Counted from the first letter of the stretch, positions 8,759-18,504 are shown. The stretch is DNA of 64,000 nt from Pandoraea horticolens (GCF_902459555.1 NZ_CABPSM010000007.1:124001-188000), one strand, 5' to 3'. Notes: generated by a model from the sequence alone, not told the origin. Numbers and translations: made by a program.

Positions 8759-10510
8759 TTAACCTTGATCTGTTTTCCGACACAGCAACGCCTGCCCTGC
8801 GTCGAACCCATAATCACTTGCCGCAGAGCCCTCGCTGATATAACCGAGCCGCACGTCAGCCTCGACGCTTTCCCGCTTCCGCTCAGTGGCCAGTCCGATC
8901 CCTGCGCCACCCGGCAGATCCAGACACAGGCGACGCCCACGCGGTACGGTTTGCAACCCCATTCCTGCCATGTGAGTCCCATCGTCGAGCGCCACTCGCC
9001 CGGCCAGTCCATCGAACGCCCCGTCGCGCCCGCGCGCCGGGTGCCTCACGCGATCGAACATTCCGAAGAATTGAAAAGGCGCACCGTCCGCCGTCCCGAT
9101 TTCGAGGCTCTGTCCAAGACCGCCGCGCCAGCGACCTGCACCACCGCTATCGCACCGCAGTTCCTTACGCCAGATCACCACCGGATAGTTCGACTCCACG
9201 ATCTCCGCGGCAATCGACTTCACACCGCTTGGGAAGGCAGTGCCGGACATGCCGTCTTCGCCGACACGCGCGCCAGCGCCGCCGCTGTTGAAGAAAAGCG
9301 TCTCGAAGCTCTGTCCCGCACGTTCGGCGCCTTCCCCGGCAGCCATGGCGGCGACGGCGCCCCCGCGCAATTGCGCCCCCCAGATGCAAGAGGCACCCTC
9401 CGCGGGGACTTCCTCCGGAAGAATGGCCGCCAAGGCGCCAAAGACCACGTCGGGGAGAAATTGCCCAATGATGTGGCGCGCGCACACCGGCCACGGACGT
9501 TCGACATTGAGGATCGACCCCACGGGGGCCGTGATATCGATCGGCTCCAGTGAGCCAGCGTTGTTAGGCACCTCAGGCGCAATGGCGGCCCGCACCCCGA
9601 ACGCTGTGTAGGCGCGGGTGTAGTTGAGTACCACATTGATCCCGCGATGACTGGCAGCCGACGATCCCTCGAAGTCGACACGAATGCGTCCTTCGCCGAC
9701 TTCCAGTTCTGCCTCCAGATCGACGGGTGAATCAAAGCCGTCGATTCGCATGGCATAGCGATACCGGCCCCGAGGCAATCGCGCAATCGCGCGCTGCATC
9801 GCGGCGCTCGATCGATCAATGATGTCGTTCGCAATGTCGTCGAGCCCGATCTCGCCGAACTCGTCCAGCATGGCGATGAGCCGCCGTGCACTGGCCTCGT
9901 TGGCGCCTATGTAAGACAGAATGTCACCAATCACTTCGTCTGGCTGGCGCACGTTGGCGCGGATAATATCCAGCAGATCCTGATTCACCTCTCCGGCGCG
10001 GGCCAGTGGCAAGCGCGGAATACAGAGCCCTTCCTCGAACACCGAACGGCCATCGGGGCCTTGCCCCAACCCGCCGATATCGACCTGATGGCAGGTGCAG
10101 GCAAATAGCGCGATAACCGAGTCGTTGCGAAACGCCGGCGAAACCACGGTCACGTCATGCAGATGGCCGGAGGCAAGCCACGGATCGTTCGTGATGAAGT
10201 GATCGCCGGGGCGCATGGTGTCGATCGGAAACGCATCCAGAAAGTGTCCGACCGCGGCGGCCATCGAATTGACGTGACCGGGCGTCCCGGTGACGGCCTG
10301 CGCCACCAGTCGGGCACGCGTATCGAAGACGCCCGCCGACAAGTCACCGGCTTCTCGTACGGTTGGACTGAACGCGGTGCGCATGAGTAATCGTGCCTGT
10401 TCCTCCACCACCGAAATCAGACGAGTCCAAATGATCTGAAGGCGGATCGCTTGGTTGGATGACGGATCATCAGGCAGCGCGTCAGTGGCAGGTTCACTGT
10501 GGCCCATCAT
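8759..10510 (-). CDS. hyuB: Hydantoinase B/oxoprolinase-family subunit
   Basis: 583 aa, full length for HyuB (hydantoinase_B, PF02538). The family subunit works with HyuA in ATP-dependent opening of cyclic amides (N-methylhydantoin, 5-oxoproline), and related pairs carboxylate ketones. Typical N-terminal blocks are visible (SVVEEQARLLMRTAFSPTVR, then GDLSAGVFDTRARLVAQAV). Glycine-rich blocks follow (FFNSGGAGARVGEDG; SGGAGRWRGGLGQ). It overlaps hyuA by 4 bp (ATGA), as expected for a stoichiometric complex. The substrate is inferred only at family level. Confidence 0.9.
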   Translation of the reverse strand: MMGHSEPATDALPDDPSSNQAIRLQIIWTRLISVVEEQARLLMRTAFSPTVREAGDLSAGVFDTRARLVAQAVTGTPGHVNSMAAAVGHFLDAFPIDTMRPGDHFITNDPWLASGHLHDVTVVSPAFRNDSVIALFACTCHQVDIGGLGQGPDGRSVFEEGLCIPRLPLARAGEVNQDLLDIIRANVRQPDEVIGDILSYIGANEASARRLIAMLDEFGEIGLDDIANDIIDRSSAAMQRAIARLPRGRYRYAMRIDGFDSPVDLEAELEVGEGRIRVDFEGSSAASHRGINVVLNYTRAYTAFGVRAAIAPEVPNNAGSLEPIDITAPVGSILNVERPWPVCARHIIGQFLPDVVFGALAAILPEEVPAEGASCIWGAQLRGGAVAAMAAGEGAERAGQSFETLFFNSGGAGARVGEDGMSGTAFPSGVKSIAAEIVESNYPVVIWRKELRCDSGGAGRWRGGLGQSLEIGTADGAPFQFFGMFDRVRHPARGRDGAFDGLAGRVALDDGTHMAGMGLQTVPRGRRLCLDLPGGAGIGLATERKRESVEADVRLGYISEGSAASDYGFDAGQALLCRKTDQG

Positions 10511-12666
10511 TGATATACCTCTCGTGACATCTGAAACCCGGCCGAGGAACGCTGCCGTTCAAGCACGAGGTGCCCCGAAGGCACGCAACGTGCACTGAAT
10601 TCCGGCGGCACGACGATCGTCGTCTCATCGTCGACAATCACTGCGGGCCCCAGAATCACAGTGCCTTCCAAGAGGGTATGGCGGCGATGGAATGCAGCGT
10701 CGACACGCGTCTTGGACGATTGATCCAGCACCGATCGCACATCCACTGGCAAGGGCGCCTTTGTCTCCGACATTCGAGCGTCGGGCGACGCGAGCGAGTG
10801 CACCTCGTTCGTGGGTATGGGCGGCGTGTGCGATACACGCACGCTCCAACTGAGTATCTCGATATCCGCATGCGCGATCAAACGACCGAATCGCTCTTGG
10901 TACTGGCGTTCGAATTCGGCCCGCAGCGCGACGATGTTCGTTTGATCGATCGACAGGTCGCGAATCGGAACCTGTATTTCATGGCCCTGGCCGCGATAGC
11001 GCATATACGCAAACGCTTGTGTTTCGTTGTCGGCGGCCGGCGCCGGGCTGGCATGGCCGATAACGTTTGTGGCTTCATTCCGTAGTTCTTGAAGCAACTC
11101 GTTGATCAGCGATGCATCCAACTCGCTGAGCGTTTGATAGAGACTTCGGGCCGCCTCGAAAGAAATGGGCGCCACGAGAAACCCGTATGCCGAGCCCACA
11201 CCCGCCGCGACCGGCACGACGACTCTGTCGATCCCCAACTTCTCGGCCAACCGCGCGGCATGCAGTGGTGCGGACCCACCGAACGCGATTAACGTTCTCC
11301 CCGCCAACGTTTTTCCAAGCTCAATGGCATGCTCACGTGCGGCCCCCGCCATCGCCTCGTCTGCGACTTCCGCAACCGCGTAGGCCGCAGTCTCCTGGCC
11401 GACGCCCAACGGCGAGGCGATAGCGCGATCCAGCGCTTCGAGCGCGGCATCCGTATCGAGCGACAGTGACCCCGCTGCGAAATACTCGGGGTCCAGGCGT
11501 CCGGCCACCAGATGCGTGTCGGTCAGTGTCGCGTCCGCGCCTCCTAGGCCATAGCAGGCAGGCCCCGGTTGTGACCCCGCGCTAGTCGGGCCAACCTTAA
11601 CGCGGCCGAGCATATCGATGCCGGCAATGGACCCGCCGCCCGCGCCTATCTCGCACAGTTCGACAACGGGGATCCGAAGCGGAATTCCGCTGCCGGGCTT
11701 GAAGCGATAGAGTCGTGCCACTTCCAGCGCGCGCGACATTTGCGGGCTCCCGTCGTCGATGAAGCATAACTTTGCCGTGGTACCCCCGATATCCAAGGAA
11801 AGCACGCGATCGAGACCGAGCGTCCGACTTACGTAAGACGCCAGCAGCGCCCCTCCTGCGGGGCCCGACTCAAGTAGCCGGACGGGATAGCGGCGTGCGG
11901 TATCAACATCGCACAACCCGCCGTCCGAGGTCATCATCAATAGGGGAACATCGATGCCCATCGATTTGAGCGCCTCCGACAAGCGCTGCAAATAGGAGGC
12001 CATCAGCGGCAGGACGTAGGCATTGACGCAGGTGGTCGAGAAGCGCTCGAACTCACGAATCTCCGGGGACACGTCTGACGACAGGCTGAACGACAAGTCG
12101 GGCAGCCGCCTCATGAGTCGTTCGGCCGTTCGCTTTTCATGGTCGGCATTCGCGTAACTGTGCATGAACGCGATTGCGACACTCTGCACCTCTTGCGCAG
12201 CAAGCGCGTCAGCGACACGATCTACGCTTGCCTCGTCGAGACAGAGCAGTATTTGTCCCTTTGCCCCCATACGTTCGACAACGGTAAACCTGAGGTCTCG
12301 GGGCACAAGCGGTTCCGGCTTTCTGACCCGAAGATCGTATTGATCCGCGCGCGCCTCACACCCGGTTTCGATGACGTCCCGAAAACCTGCGGTTGTCACC
12401 AGAGCCGTCTTGGCACCGCGCCGCTCGATCACGGCGTTGGTCGCCAGAGTCGTGCCGTGAAGCACTGCCCCAAGGGCGCTGGCCGGGGTGCCGGTCAGTT
12501 GCAGAAGGTGGGTAACTCCCGCGATTACCGCCTGTTCAGGCGCCTTCGGCGTCGACAGACATTTGTGGGTGTGCCGTTCGTCGCCAAGCTCGAGCACGAA
12601 ATCGGTAAAGGTGCCGCCGATGTCGATACCGATGCGAGGCAGCGGGGAGGCGCGAAGAGAAGACAT
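10507..12666 (-). CDS. hyuA: Hydantoinase A/oxoprolinase-family subunit
   Basis: 719 aa from the ATG at 12666, preceded by GGAG at a good distance; a 17-residue extension to 12717 is possible but lacks a ribosome site. The ASKHA-type nucleotide site is seen as RIGIDIGGTFTDFV near the N terminus. A second phosphate loop follows (LDIGGTTAKLCFID), then IGAGGGSIAGID and a C-terminal GGSAPLHAARLAEKLG block, all typical of hydantoinase_A proteins. It supplies the ATP-phosphorylating activity of the HyuAB complex. It is the first gene of the long minus-strand operon and faces the binding-protein/racemase pair across a 362-bp control region. Confidence 0.92.
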   Translation of the reverse strand: MSSLRASPLPRIGIDIGGTFTDFVLELGDERHTHKCLSTPKAPEQAVIAGVTHLLQLTGTPASALGAVLHGTTLATNAVIERRGAKTALVTTAGFRDVIETGCEARADQYDLRVRKPEPLVPRDLRFTVVERMGAKGQILLCLDEASVDRVADALAAQEVQSVAIAFMHSYANADHEKRTAERLMRRLPDLSFSLSSDVSPEIREFERFSTTCVNAYVLPLMASYLQRLSEALKSMGIDVPLLMMTSDGGLCDVDTARRYPVRLLESGPAGGALLASYVSRTLGLDRVLSLDIGGTTAKLCFIDDGSPQMSRALEVARLYRFKPGSGIPLRIPVVELCEIGAGGGSIAGIDMLGRVKVGPTSAGSQPGPACYGLGGADATLTDTHLVAGRLDPEYFAAGSLSLDTDAALEALDRAIASPLGVGQETAAYAVAEVADEAMAGAAREHAIELGKTLAGRTLIAFGGSAPLHAARLAEKLGIDRVVVPVAAGVGSAYGFLVAPISFEAARSLYQTLSELDASLINELLQELRNEATNVIGHASPAPAADNETQAFAYMRYRGQGHEIQVPIRDLSIDQTNIVALRAEFERQYQERFGRLIAHADIEILSWSVRVSHTPPIPTNEVHSLASPDARMSETKAPLPVDVRSVLDQSSKTRVDAAFHRRHTLLEGTVILGPAVIVDDETTIVVPPEFSARCVPSGHLVLERQRSSAGFQMSREVYQ

Positions 12667-13028
12667 GGTCGCTCCGTAACAAGGAACAGGGCGCCGCGCA
12701 TTGCGACGATCAGCCAATAAGTTACGGAACTCGCCAGCGATTCGCGTTGGATATCGGAACTATGACGTACTGATTCGGTAGCGCATCATCCCTGACCGCC
12801 CTTAGCGGGGGATAACCCGTACGTGCTGCGCCGATATCCGCCTGCGATGCGGGCGATTTTCGGTGTCGGACGAATGAAATAGGATATCGGGCCTCATTTT
12901 CAACCTGCCGCGCTACGAATTTTGGTATTCGCCAAAATGAAGCGAGGATGTACTTGCGAACGTACTCCCTCGCCGAAGCAAAGCGAATCGGCGACGGTCT
13001 CTTCCTTCACCGCTTACCGAGGACGCCC
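12667..13028. promoter_or_regulatory. Divergent control region with three GGATATCGG elements
   Basis: 362 bp without a gene between hyuA (minus) and the binding-protein/racemase pair (plus). The 9-mer GGATATCGG occurs at 12749-12757 and 12882-12890, and as its reverse complement at 12831-12839. A perfect 7-bp inverted repeat (ATTTTGG, 6-nt gap, CCAAAAT) lies at 12919-12938. These look like operator sites for a regulator that is not encoded next to them. No canonical promoter was assigned with confidence. Confidence 0.55.
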
Positions 13029-14024
13029 ATGCTCCCCAAACTCTTTGCCAAGCGACTGTCCAGCGTCACCTTGATGTGCTCGCTGATGGCGAGTTCCGTT
13101 GTCGCCAATGCAGAAACGGCCGTCATCGGGATCGCCAATTTTGGTCCCCACCCGGCACTGTCGAGGACCATTTCCGGCTTTAAGGAGCAATTGGCAAAAC
13201 ATGGGTTCATTGAAGGTAAAACAGTCACCTATGCCTATAGCGACGCCAACTTCACGCCAGGCCTCATTCCTCAAACTTTGGCTCAGATCGTCTCGCAGCG
13301 CCCCAAGGTGATTTTGACGGTGACGACCCCCGTGGCGCAGGCTGCCGTTCGCAACGTGTCCGACGCACGAATTCCACTCGTATTCTCTCAAGTCACGAAT
13401 CCCATTGCGGCCGGGCTGGTGCCCGATTGGGAGCATGGGAGCGAGCGCATTGTCGGCACGGCAAGCGTGACCGACTACGATGCGGTACTGGCATTTGCGA
13501 AGAAGATATTCCCGCGCGCGAAATCTTTTGGCGTTCTCTACAACGCAGGGGAAGTCAACGACGTTGCCGCCATCAAGAGTCTGGGGGTGGCTGCGGAAAA
13601 AGCCGGCATGAAGATGGTCGCGACCAGCGTCGATACGACCATCGATGTCCCGCAGCGCACGGGAACGATGAAGGGGCTCGACTTTTTCTATGCCATTGGC
13701 TCAAATCTCGTGCAGTCTTCGCTTCCCGCAGTTGCCAGCGTCACCGATCGACTCAAAATGCCAATTCTGTCGGCCGAGCACGAACTCATTCGCAAGGGGA
13801 ACCTGATTGCGGTTGCCTACGCGCCTTCATACGAATCGCAGGGGGCGCACGCTGCTGATCTCGCTCTAGCGCTCATGAACGGCAAGAAGCCCTCGGAACT
13901 GGCGGTCTATCGCCCTCAGCCCGGCGACTATCTGGCGTTGGTAAATCGAAAAAAGCTTGAGCAACTTGGCCTGACGATTCCTCCCGAAATGCGGGACTGC
14001 AAGTGCTTCGTCGATCCCCAATAG
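13029..14024 (+). CDS. ABC_sub_bind-type periplasmic binding protein (copy 2, orphan)
   Basis: 331 aa from the ATG at 13029, chosen for its GAGG ribosome site and because it starts a proper signal peptide (cleavage near VVANA). It is a close paralogue of the protein encoded at 3180-4178: VIGIANFGPHPALSRTISGF matches the same block. It also ends in Cys-x-Cys-Phe (DCKCFVDPQ). No permease or ATPase gene accompanies it. It may dock onto the membrane components encoded at 1430-3150, broadening the ligand range. It is followed after 17 bp by a racemase gene, probably in one transcript. Confidence 0.9.
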   Translation: MLPKLFAKRLSSVTLMCSLMASSVVANAETAVIGIANFGPHPALSRTISGFKEQLAKHGFIEGKTVTYAYSDANFTPGLIPQTLAQIVSQRPKVILTVTTPVAQAAVRNVSDARIPLVFSQVTNPIAAGLVPDWEHGSERIVGTASVTDYDAVLAFAKKIFPRAKSFGVLYNAGEVNDVAAIKSLGVAAEKAGMKMVATSVDTTIDVPQRTGTMKGLDFFYAIGSNLVQSSLPAVASVTDRLKMPILSAEHELIRKGNLIAVAYAPSYESQGAHAADLALALMNGKKPSELAVYRPQPGDYLALVNRKKLEQLGLTIPPEMRDCKCFVDPQ

Positions 14025-14041
14025 CCGGAGAGCGCCTCGCG

Positions 14042-14776
14042 ATGGAAATCAATCCGGATCGGCAAGTTCGCCAACGGGTCGTGCATGGCGTAACGCTGGG
14101 CATCTTGATGCTCGATACCGGCTTCGAGCGACTACCCGGCGATATTGGCCACGCATCGACATGGGATTTTCCCGTTCAGTACGCTTTGGTCAGCGGCGTG
14201 ACGGGGCCGCAGGTCATGTCGCCGGGTGCGGGCGGCAGTCTCGACTTGTTCGTCACGGCGGCGCATGATCTCGTGGCGTTGGGGGTCGACGGGATCACGA
14301 CGAGCTGCGGGTTTCTGGCGGCATACCAGAGTGAGTTGCAGGCGAGATGTCCCGTGCCGATCGCAACGTCAAGTCTGCTGCAAATCCCGATGATTTCGAG
14401 GATGCTGCCGTTCGGGAAGCGCGTCGGTGTATTGACGGCGCGGCGAGAGGCAATGACGCCCGCTCACTTGACGCAGGTGGGTGCACCGCCCGACTTGCCC
14501 GTCGCGGGCCTGCATGAGACGTCACACTTCTTTATCAGCCAGTTGCACAATGCCGCGTCGGTAGATCCCGCGCGGAACTTCGCCGATCTGCTTGGCTGCG
14601 CTCAGGAATTGCTCACAGAGCACCCGGATGTCGGCGCGATCGTCAGCGAATGCACGAATTTCTCCCCCTACTCGGCCGCGCTCGCCGACGCCCTGAATAT
14701 GCCGGTGTTCGACATCGTCTCCATGATCGAGTGGTTCCACCAGGGTCTGCGTCCTCGGCGGTTTCACACATTTTGA
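14042..14776 (+). CDS. Asp/Glu/hydantoin racemase-family protein
   Basis: 244 aa from the ATG at 14042, preceded by GGAGAG; an upstream in-frame start overlaps the previous gene. Two cysteines in the right contexts, TTSCGFL and SECTNFSPY, match the two-base Cys pair of cofactor-independent racemases (aspartate, glutamate, hydantoin, arylmalonate decarboxylase relatives). Next to HyuA/HyuB and an ABC importer, racemisation of a hydantoin or amino-acid derivative is the best supported role. Maleate isomerase-like chemistry cannot be ruled out. Confidence 0.82.
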   Translation: MEINPDRQVRQRVVHGVTLGILMLDTGFERLPGDIGHASTWDFPVQYALVSGVTGPQVMSPGAGGSLDLFVTAAHDLVALGVDGITTSCGFLAAYQSELQARCPVPIATSSLLQIPMISRMLPFGKRVGVLTARREAMTPAHLTQVGAPPDLPVAGLHETSHFFISQLHNAASVDPARNFADLLGCAQELLTEHPDVGAIVSECTNFSPYSAALADALNMPVFDIVSMIEWFHQGLRPRRFHTF

Positions 14777-14808
14777 CCAACCATCGTTTCGTAGACACTC
14801 ACAGTCCA

Positions 14809-14840
14809 TTTAGCGCGTAACGCCGCGCAAACGCGCTAAA
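14809..14840. terminator. Inverted repeat between converging genes
   Basis: Perfect 10-bp arms (TTTAGCGCGT at 14809-14818 and its complement at 14831-14840) around a 12-nt loop. It lies past the racemase stop and overlaps the end of the dehydrogenase remnant. T-rich flanks are short, so it is a weak but plausible two-way terminator. Confidence 0.55.
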
Positions 14841-15264
14841 AACTGCAACAGTCGCAAAGCAGTTCCGGATTGAGGAGATCCGGCGGGTGCCCACCGAGTC
14901 TACCGAAGCCAAAGGCGGCGACCAGATTCTCGACCGCGCGCCCGGCATCGGGCGACGACATCGCCCGCACCCCCGCGCGAGTCATCGCCTCGATATCCAT
15001 GCGCGGTTCGCTCGGCGTGAGGCAGCACACGGCTTGGAGCACGTCGAGACCATCGAGCATCTGCGCGTCGATGACATCCCCCTCGCCCACAAGCGCCGCC
15101 GCCGCCGGGCGAAGCTGTTCGATCAGCGCGGCACGCGTCATCTGCCCGGCGTGGCTGCACAACGCCACGTCGAAAAATCGGTCGAGACGTTCGATGGCGG
15201 CATCGTCCAGCGGCTGCGTGACAACCACGCGGTGCCGGCGCAGCCCGGCAAGGGCGAGCTTCAT
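14836..15264 (-). pseudogene. D-2-hydroxyacid dehydrogenase remnant with internal in-frame deletion
   Basis: 142 aa against about 310-330 for the family. Residues about 10-100 resemble the N-terminal catalytic domain of D-isomer 2-hydroxyacid dehydrogenases. The text then jumps from TRAGVRAMSSPDAGRAVENL to a GFGRLGGHPPDLLNPE ending that looks like the family C terminus. The whole NAD-binding Rossmann domain (GxGxxG) and the catalytic Arg/Glu/His segment are missing. The frame is intact and its start overlaps the GMC oxidoreductase stop (ATGA), so a short protein may still be made. A catalytic role is very unlikely. Confidence 0.65.
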
Positions 15265-16934
15265 ACCGCCACCGCTTCGCCGCCGGCGTGCGCCGGCTCA
15301 GCCGCATGCATCGGAACGCGCCCGCGAATCATATCGGCGGCGCGTTCGGCAATCATGATGACCGGCGCGTTGATGTTGCCCGACGTCAGGTCGGGCATGA
15401 CCGATGCGTCGACCACCCGCAGCCCACGCACCCCCTTGACGCGCAGTTCGCTGTCGACCACAGCCATCGGGTCGTCGTTGGTTCCCATCCGGCACGTGCC
15501 CGCCGGGTGGTGGACCGTAATCGCCGTCTTCCGGATAAAGGCATCGATTTGCGCATCCGACGAACTCGACGGTCCCGGCGCAATCTCGGCACCGATGTAT
15601 GGCGCCAGACTCGGTTGCGCGGCCAACTCGCGCACGATCCGCACCGACGAGCGTAACGCCGCCCAGTCGTAAGGCGTAGACAGGAAATTCTGGTGGATGC
15701 GCGCTTTCTGGGACGGATCGCTCGAAGTGAGCCGGACTTCGCCGCGACTCTCCGGATGCAGCAAGACGGTGCGGCACGCAAAGCCGTCGTTGAAGGGTTG
15801 TTTGAATGGCTTGAAATACGGCCAGGCTCCCAGCGGGGCCGCCGTCAGCAGCAGTTGCAAGTCGGGGGCCTCGCTCGAATCGGGGGCTTCGCCGCTGTGC
15901 ATGAAACCGACCACGCCGCCCGGCACATCCGACGCGAACCCGTTTCCGGTCAGATACGCGCGAATCAGTTGAACGCCAATACGGTCAAGGCGCATCATCC
16001 GGTGGAACGGCCCCGGCATTGCACGGCGATACATCACGATCACCGAGGGATGGTCCTGAAGATTACGGCCGACCCCAGGGCTCGCCACCAACGCCGGTAC
16101 GCCGATCTGCGATAGCTGCTGCGGATCGCCAATGCCCGAGAGCATGAGCAACTGGGGGGTATTGATTACCCCGCCCGACAGCAAGACTTCTCGACTGGCC
16201 ATCGCCACATGTTTCACGCCGTTCTGCCAGTACTCGACCCCGACCGCCTTGTCGCCTTCGAGCAGCACGCGAGACGCGAGCGCATTCACCTCGACCCGCA
16301 GGCCCGCGCGAGCGCGCGCCGGGTGCAGATAGGCGCTTGCGGCACTGCAACGGCGTCCGTTGCGAATCGTCATCTGAAGGCGGCTGAAACCCGCCTGCGT
16401 CGCACCGTTGTAGTCGTCGACCCAACGATGCCCGGCGGACGTCGATGCCTCGGCGAAAGCACCGAGCAACGAGTCTTCATAGCGGCATCGCTGCACGTTC
16501 AACGGCCCGTCGGCACCGCGAAAGGCGCCTCCGCCCTCCTCCCAACGCTCCTGCTTTTGAAAGTACGGCAGCACGGCGTCGTAGGACCAGTCGCGCAGCC
16601 CGTAATCGCGCACCCATCGCTCGAAATCAGCGCGATTGCCGCGCACATGCGCCATGGCGTTGACCGACGACGAACCGCCGATCACCTTGCCGCGCGCACA
16701 TTCCACGCTTCGTCCGCCAACATTTTCTTCCGGCTCGCAGTCGTACATCCAGTCATGCAACCGCTTCGTGAGGATTTTGCCCCAACCGAGCGGGATGTGA
16801 ATCCAGGGGTCGCGATCCCATCCCCCGGCCTCCAGCACGAGAACCCGGACGTCGCGGTCCTCGGTCAGACGATTGGCGAGCGTACAGCCCGCCGAGCCCG
16901 CGCCAACGATGATGTAATCAAAAGTGGTTTGCAT
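15261..16934 (-). CDS. GMC-family (choline-dehydrogenase-like) FAD oxidoreductase
   Basis: 557 aa, standard length. The FAD site [18 protein letters not shown] opens the protein (about residues 6-23). The [20 protein letters not shown] block is the GMC signature 1. The active-site region near the C terminus contains [11 protein letters not shown] with the catalytic His. The family oxidises primary alcohols to aldehydes. An aldehyde dehydrogenase gene lies 27 bp upstream in the same operon, so the pair probably takes an alcohol to an acid. BetA itself is possible, but the operon context (ring-cleavage-like cupin, NitT/TauT importer) points to another alcohol. Confidence 0.9.
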   Translation of the reverse strand: MQTTFDYIIVGAGSAGCTLANRLTEDRDVRVLVLEAGGWDRDPWIHIPLGWGKILTKRLHDWMYDCEPEENVGGRSVECARGKVIGGSSSVNAMAHVRGNRADFERWVRDYGLRDWSYDAVLPYFQKQERWEEGGGAFRGADGPLNVQRCRYEDSLLGAFAEASTSAGHRWVDDYNGATQAGFSRLQMTIRNGRRCSAASAYLHPARARAGLRVEVNALASRVLLEGDKAVGVEYWQNGVKHVAMASREVLLSGGVINTPQLLMLSGIGDPQQLSQIGVPALVASPGVGRNLQDHPSVIVMYRRAMPGPFHRMMRLDRIGVQLIRAYLTGNGFASDVPGGVVGFMHSGEAPDSSEAPDLQLLLTAAPLGAWPYFKPFKQPFNDGFACRTVLLHPESRGEVRLTSSDPSQKARIHQNFLSTPYDWAALRSSVRIVRELAAQPSLAPYIGAEIAPGPSSSSDAQIDAFIRKTAITVHHPAGTCRMGTNDDPMAVVDSELRVKGVRGLRVVDASVMPDLTSGNINAPVIMIAERAADMIRGRVPMHAAEPAHAGGEAVAV

Positions 16935-16961
16935 GCCTGGGTCCTGCGATCGGTTGACGGG

Positions 16962-18494
16962 TCAGCGCTGCGTGGCAACGCGGCGCAGGCTCACATGAAT
17001 GTTCTTTTCCTGCGTGAACGACAGCATCTCGCCGAGACACTCCTCCCGGCCCATGCCCGACTGCTTCATCCCGCCGAACGGCGCGCCAAGAAAATGTTTG
17101 CCGACCTCGTTGATCCATACGAACCCCGCATTGACCCGCGACGCCGTGCGCATGCCTTTCTCGAGATCGTTCGTCCAGATGGCACACGTCAACCCGTAGT
17201 CGAGTGCATTCACATCGGCCAGCATCTGCGCCTCGTCGTGCCATTTGATGATCGACAGCACAGGGCCGAAGATCTCCTCCCGCGCGATACGCATCTGCGG
17301 CTGAACATCGGCAAACACCGTCGGCTCGATGTAGTAGCCGTTTGCCAGCGCCGGATCGTCGGGCACCTTGCCGCCATACACGAGCCTCGCCCCTTCTTCA
17401 TGCGCCGAGGCGATGAACGCGAGAACTCGCGCATGCTGTGCCTGACTGATGACGGCGCCCATGCTGGTTTTCGGATCCGTCGGCAAGCCTGGCACGAAGG
17501 CTTTGCATCGCTCGGCAATGCGTTCGACCACGGCGTCGTACAAGCTCGCATGCAAAAACAGGCGGCTGGTGGAGCCGCACGACTGGCCGCACCATGTGAA
17601 GTTCATGCCGGCAACCGCACCGGCCGCCAGCGCATCGGGGTCGACGTCGGGATAGGCAATCAGGGCGTTTTTCCCGCCCAGCTCCAACAGCATCGGCTTG
17701 ATGCGCTCTGCGGCGCCACGCGCCACCGCACGTCCGGTCGGAACGCTGCCCACCAACCCCAGCATGGCAACATCGGGATGCGACACGAGCGACTCCCCGA
17801 CATCGCGCCCGCCATTGAGAATCGACACCACCCCCGGCGGGAACAGACCACCGACGATCTCTGCGAGCCGCAACGAGGACAACGGGGCCTGCTCGGGGGG
17901 TTTGACGATAACCGCGTTGCCTGCCGCGAGCGGTGCCGCCATCTTGCCTGCCGCGAACATGAAGGGATGGTTGAACGCCACGATTCTGGCGACTACGCCC
18001 ACGGGCTCGCGTACGGTGAAGTTGATCGCTTCGGGGCCCATCGGAATCGAAGCCCCTTTCATTTCCGTGACCAGCCCCGCGAAGAACTCGAACAGCGCCG
18101 CAGCAACCATCACGTCCCCCGTCATTTCAGCGACCGGATTGCCGCAGTCGGCAGCATCCAGCAAGGCCAGATCGGCGGCGTGTTTGCGCATCTCGACGGC
18201 GGCGGCCCGGAGAATCCGTGCCCGCTCGAGCGGCGGCGTATCGCGCCATACGGCGAACCCCTGCCGGGCAGCGGCGACGGCGGCATCGACATCGCTCGCG
18301 TCACCCACGGCGACCCTGCCGATCCGAGACCCGTCACCGGGGCTGTAGACGTCGCCATAACGGCCCGAGCGCGGGGCATGCCACGCGCCGCCGTAGTACA
18401 GGCCATCATGGGCAGGCAACGTCAGCCCGGCACCGCAGCCTTGCCATTGAGAAGACTCGGAAGCCCGCGAGTTTTCGGACAGGATGACGCTCAT
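16962..18494 (-). CDS. NAD(P)-dependent aldehyde dehydrogenase
   Basis: 510 aa with the complete ALDH fold. Catalytic Glu271 is in LLELGGKNAL and the nucleophile Cys306 is in WCGQSCGSTSR. FNHPFMFAAGKMAPALA-like and KPPEQAPLSSL segments form the cofactor site. It oxidises an aldehyde to the acid, probably the product of the downstream GMC enzyme. It starts 10 bp after the binding-protein stop and is clearly co-transcribed. It has about 30 residues more at the N terminus than BetB. The substrate is unknown. Confidence 0.92.
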   Translation of the reverse strand: MSVILSENSRASESSQWQGCGAGLTLPAHDGLYYGGAWHAPRSGRYGDVYSPGDGSRIGRVAVGDASDVDAAVAAARQGFAVWRDTPPLERARILRAAAVEMRKHAADLALLDAADCGNPVAEMTGDVMVAAALFEFFAGLVTEMKGASIPMGPEAINFTVREPVGVVARIVAFNHPFMFAAGKMAAPLAAGNAVIVKPPEQAPLSSLRLAEIVGGLFPPGVVSILNGGRDVGESLVSHPDVAMLGLVGSVPTGRAVARGAAERIKPMLLELGGKNALIAYPDVDPDALAAGAVAGMNFTWCGQSCGSTSRLFLHASLYDAVVERIAERCKAFVPGLPTDPKTSMGAVISQAQHARVLAFIASAHEEGARLVYGGKVPDDPALANGYYIEPTVFADVQPQMRIAREEIFGPVLSIIKWHDEAQMLADVNALDYGLTCAIWTNDLEKGMRTASRVNAGFVWINEVGKHFLGAPFGGMKQSGMGREECLGEMLSFTQEKNIHVSLRRVATQR

Positions 18495-18504
18495 CTCGAC
18501 CTCC

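Noticed and set aside
8638-9012. Long N-terminal extension of the porin frame
   Set aside because: It runs antisense into hyuB and has no signal; the ATG at 8637 starts a proper Sec signal peptide.
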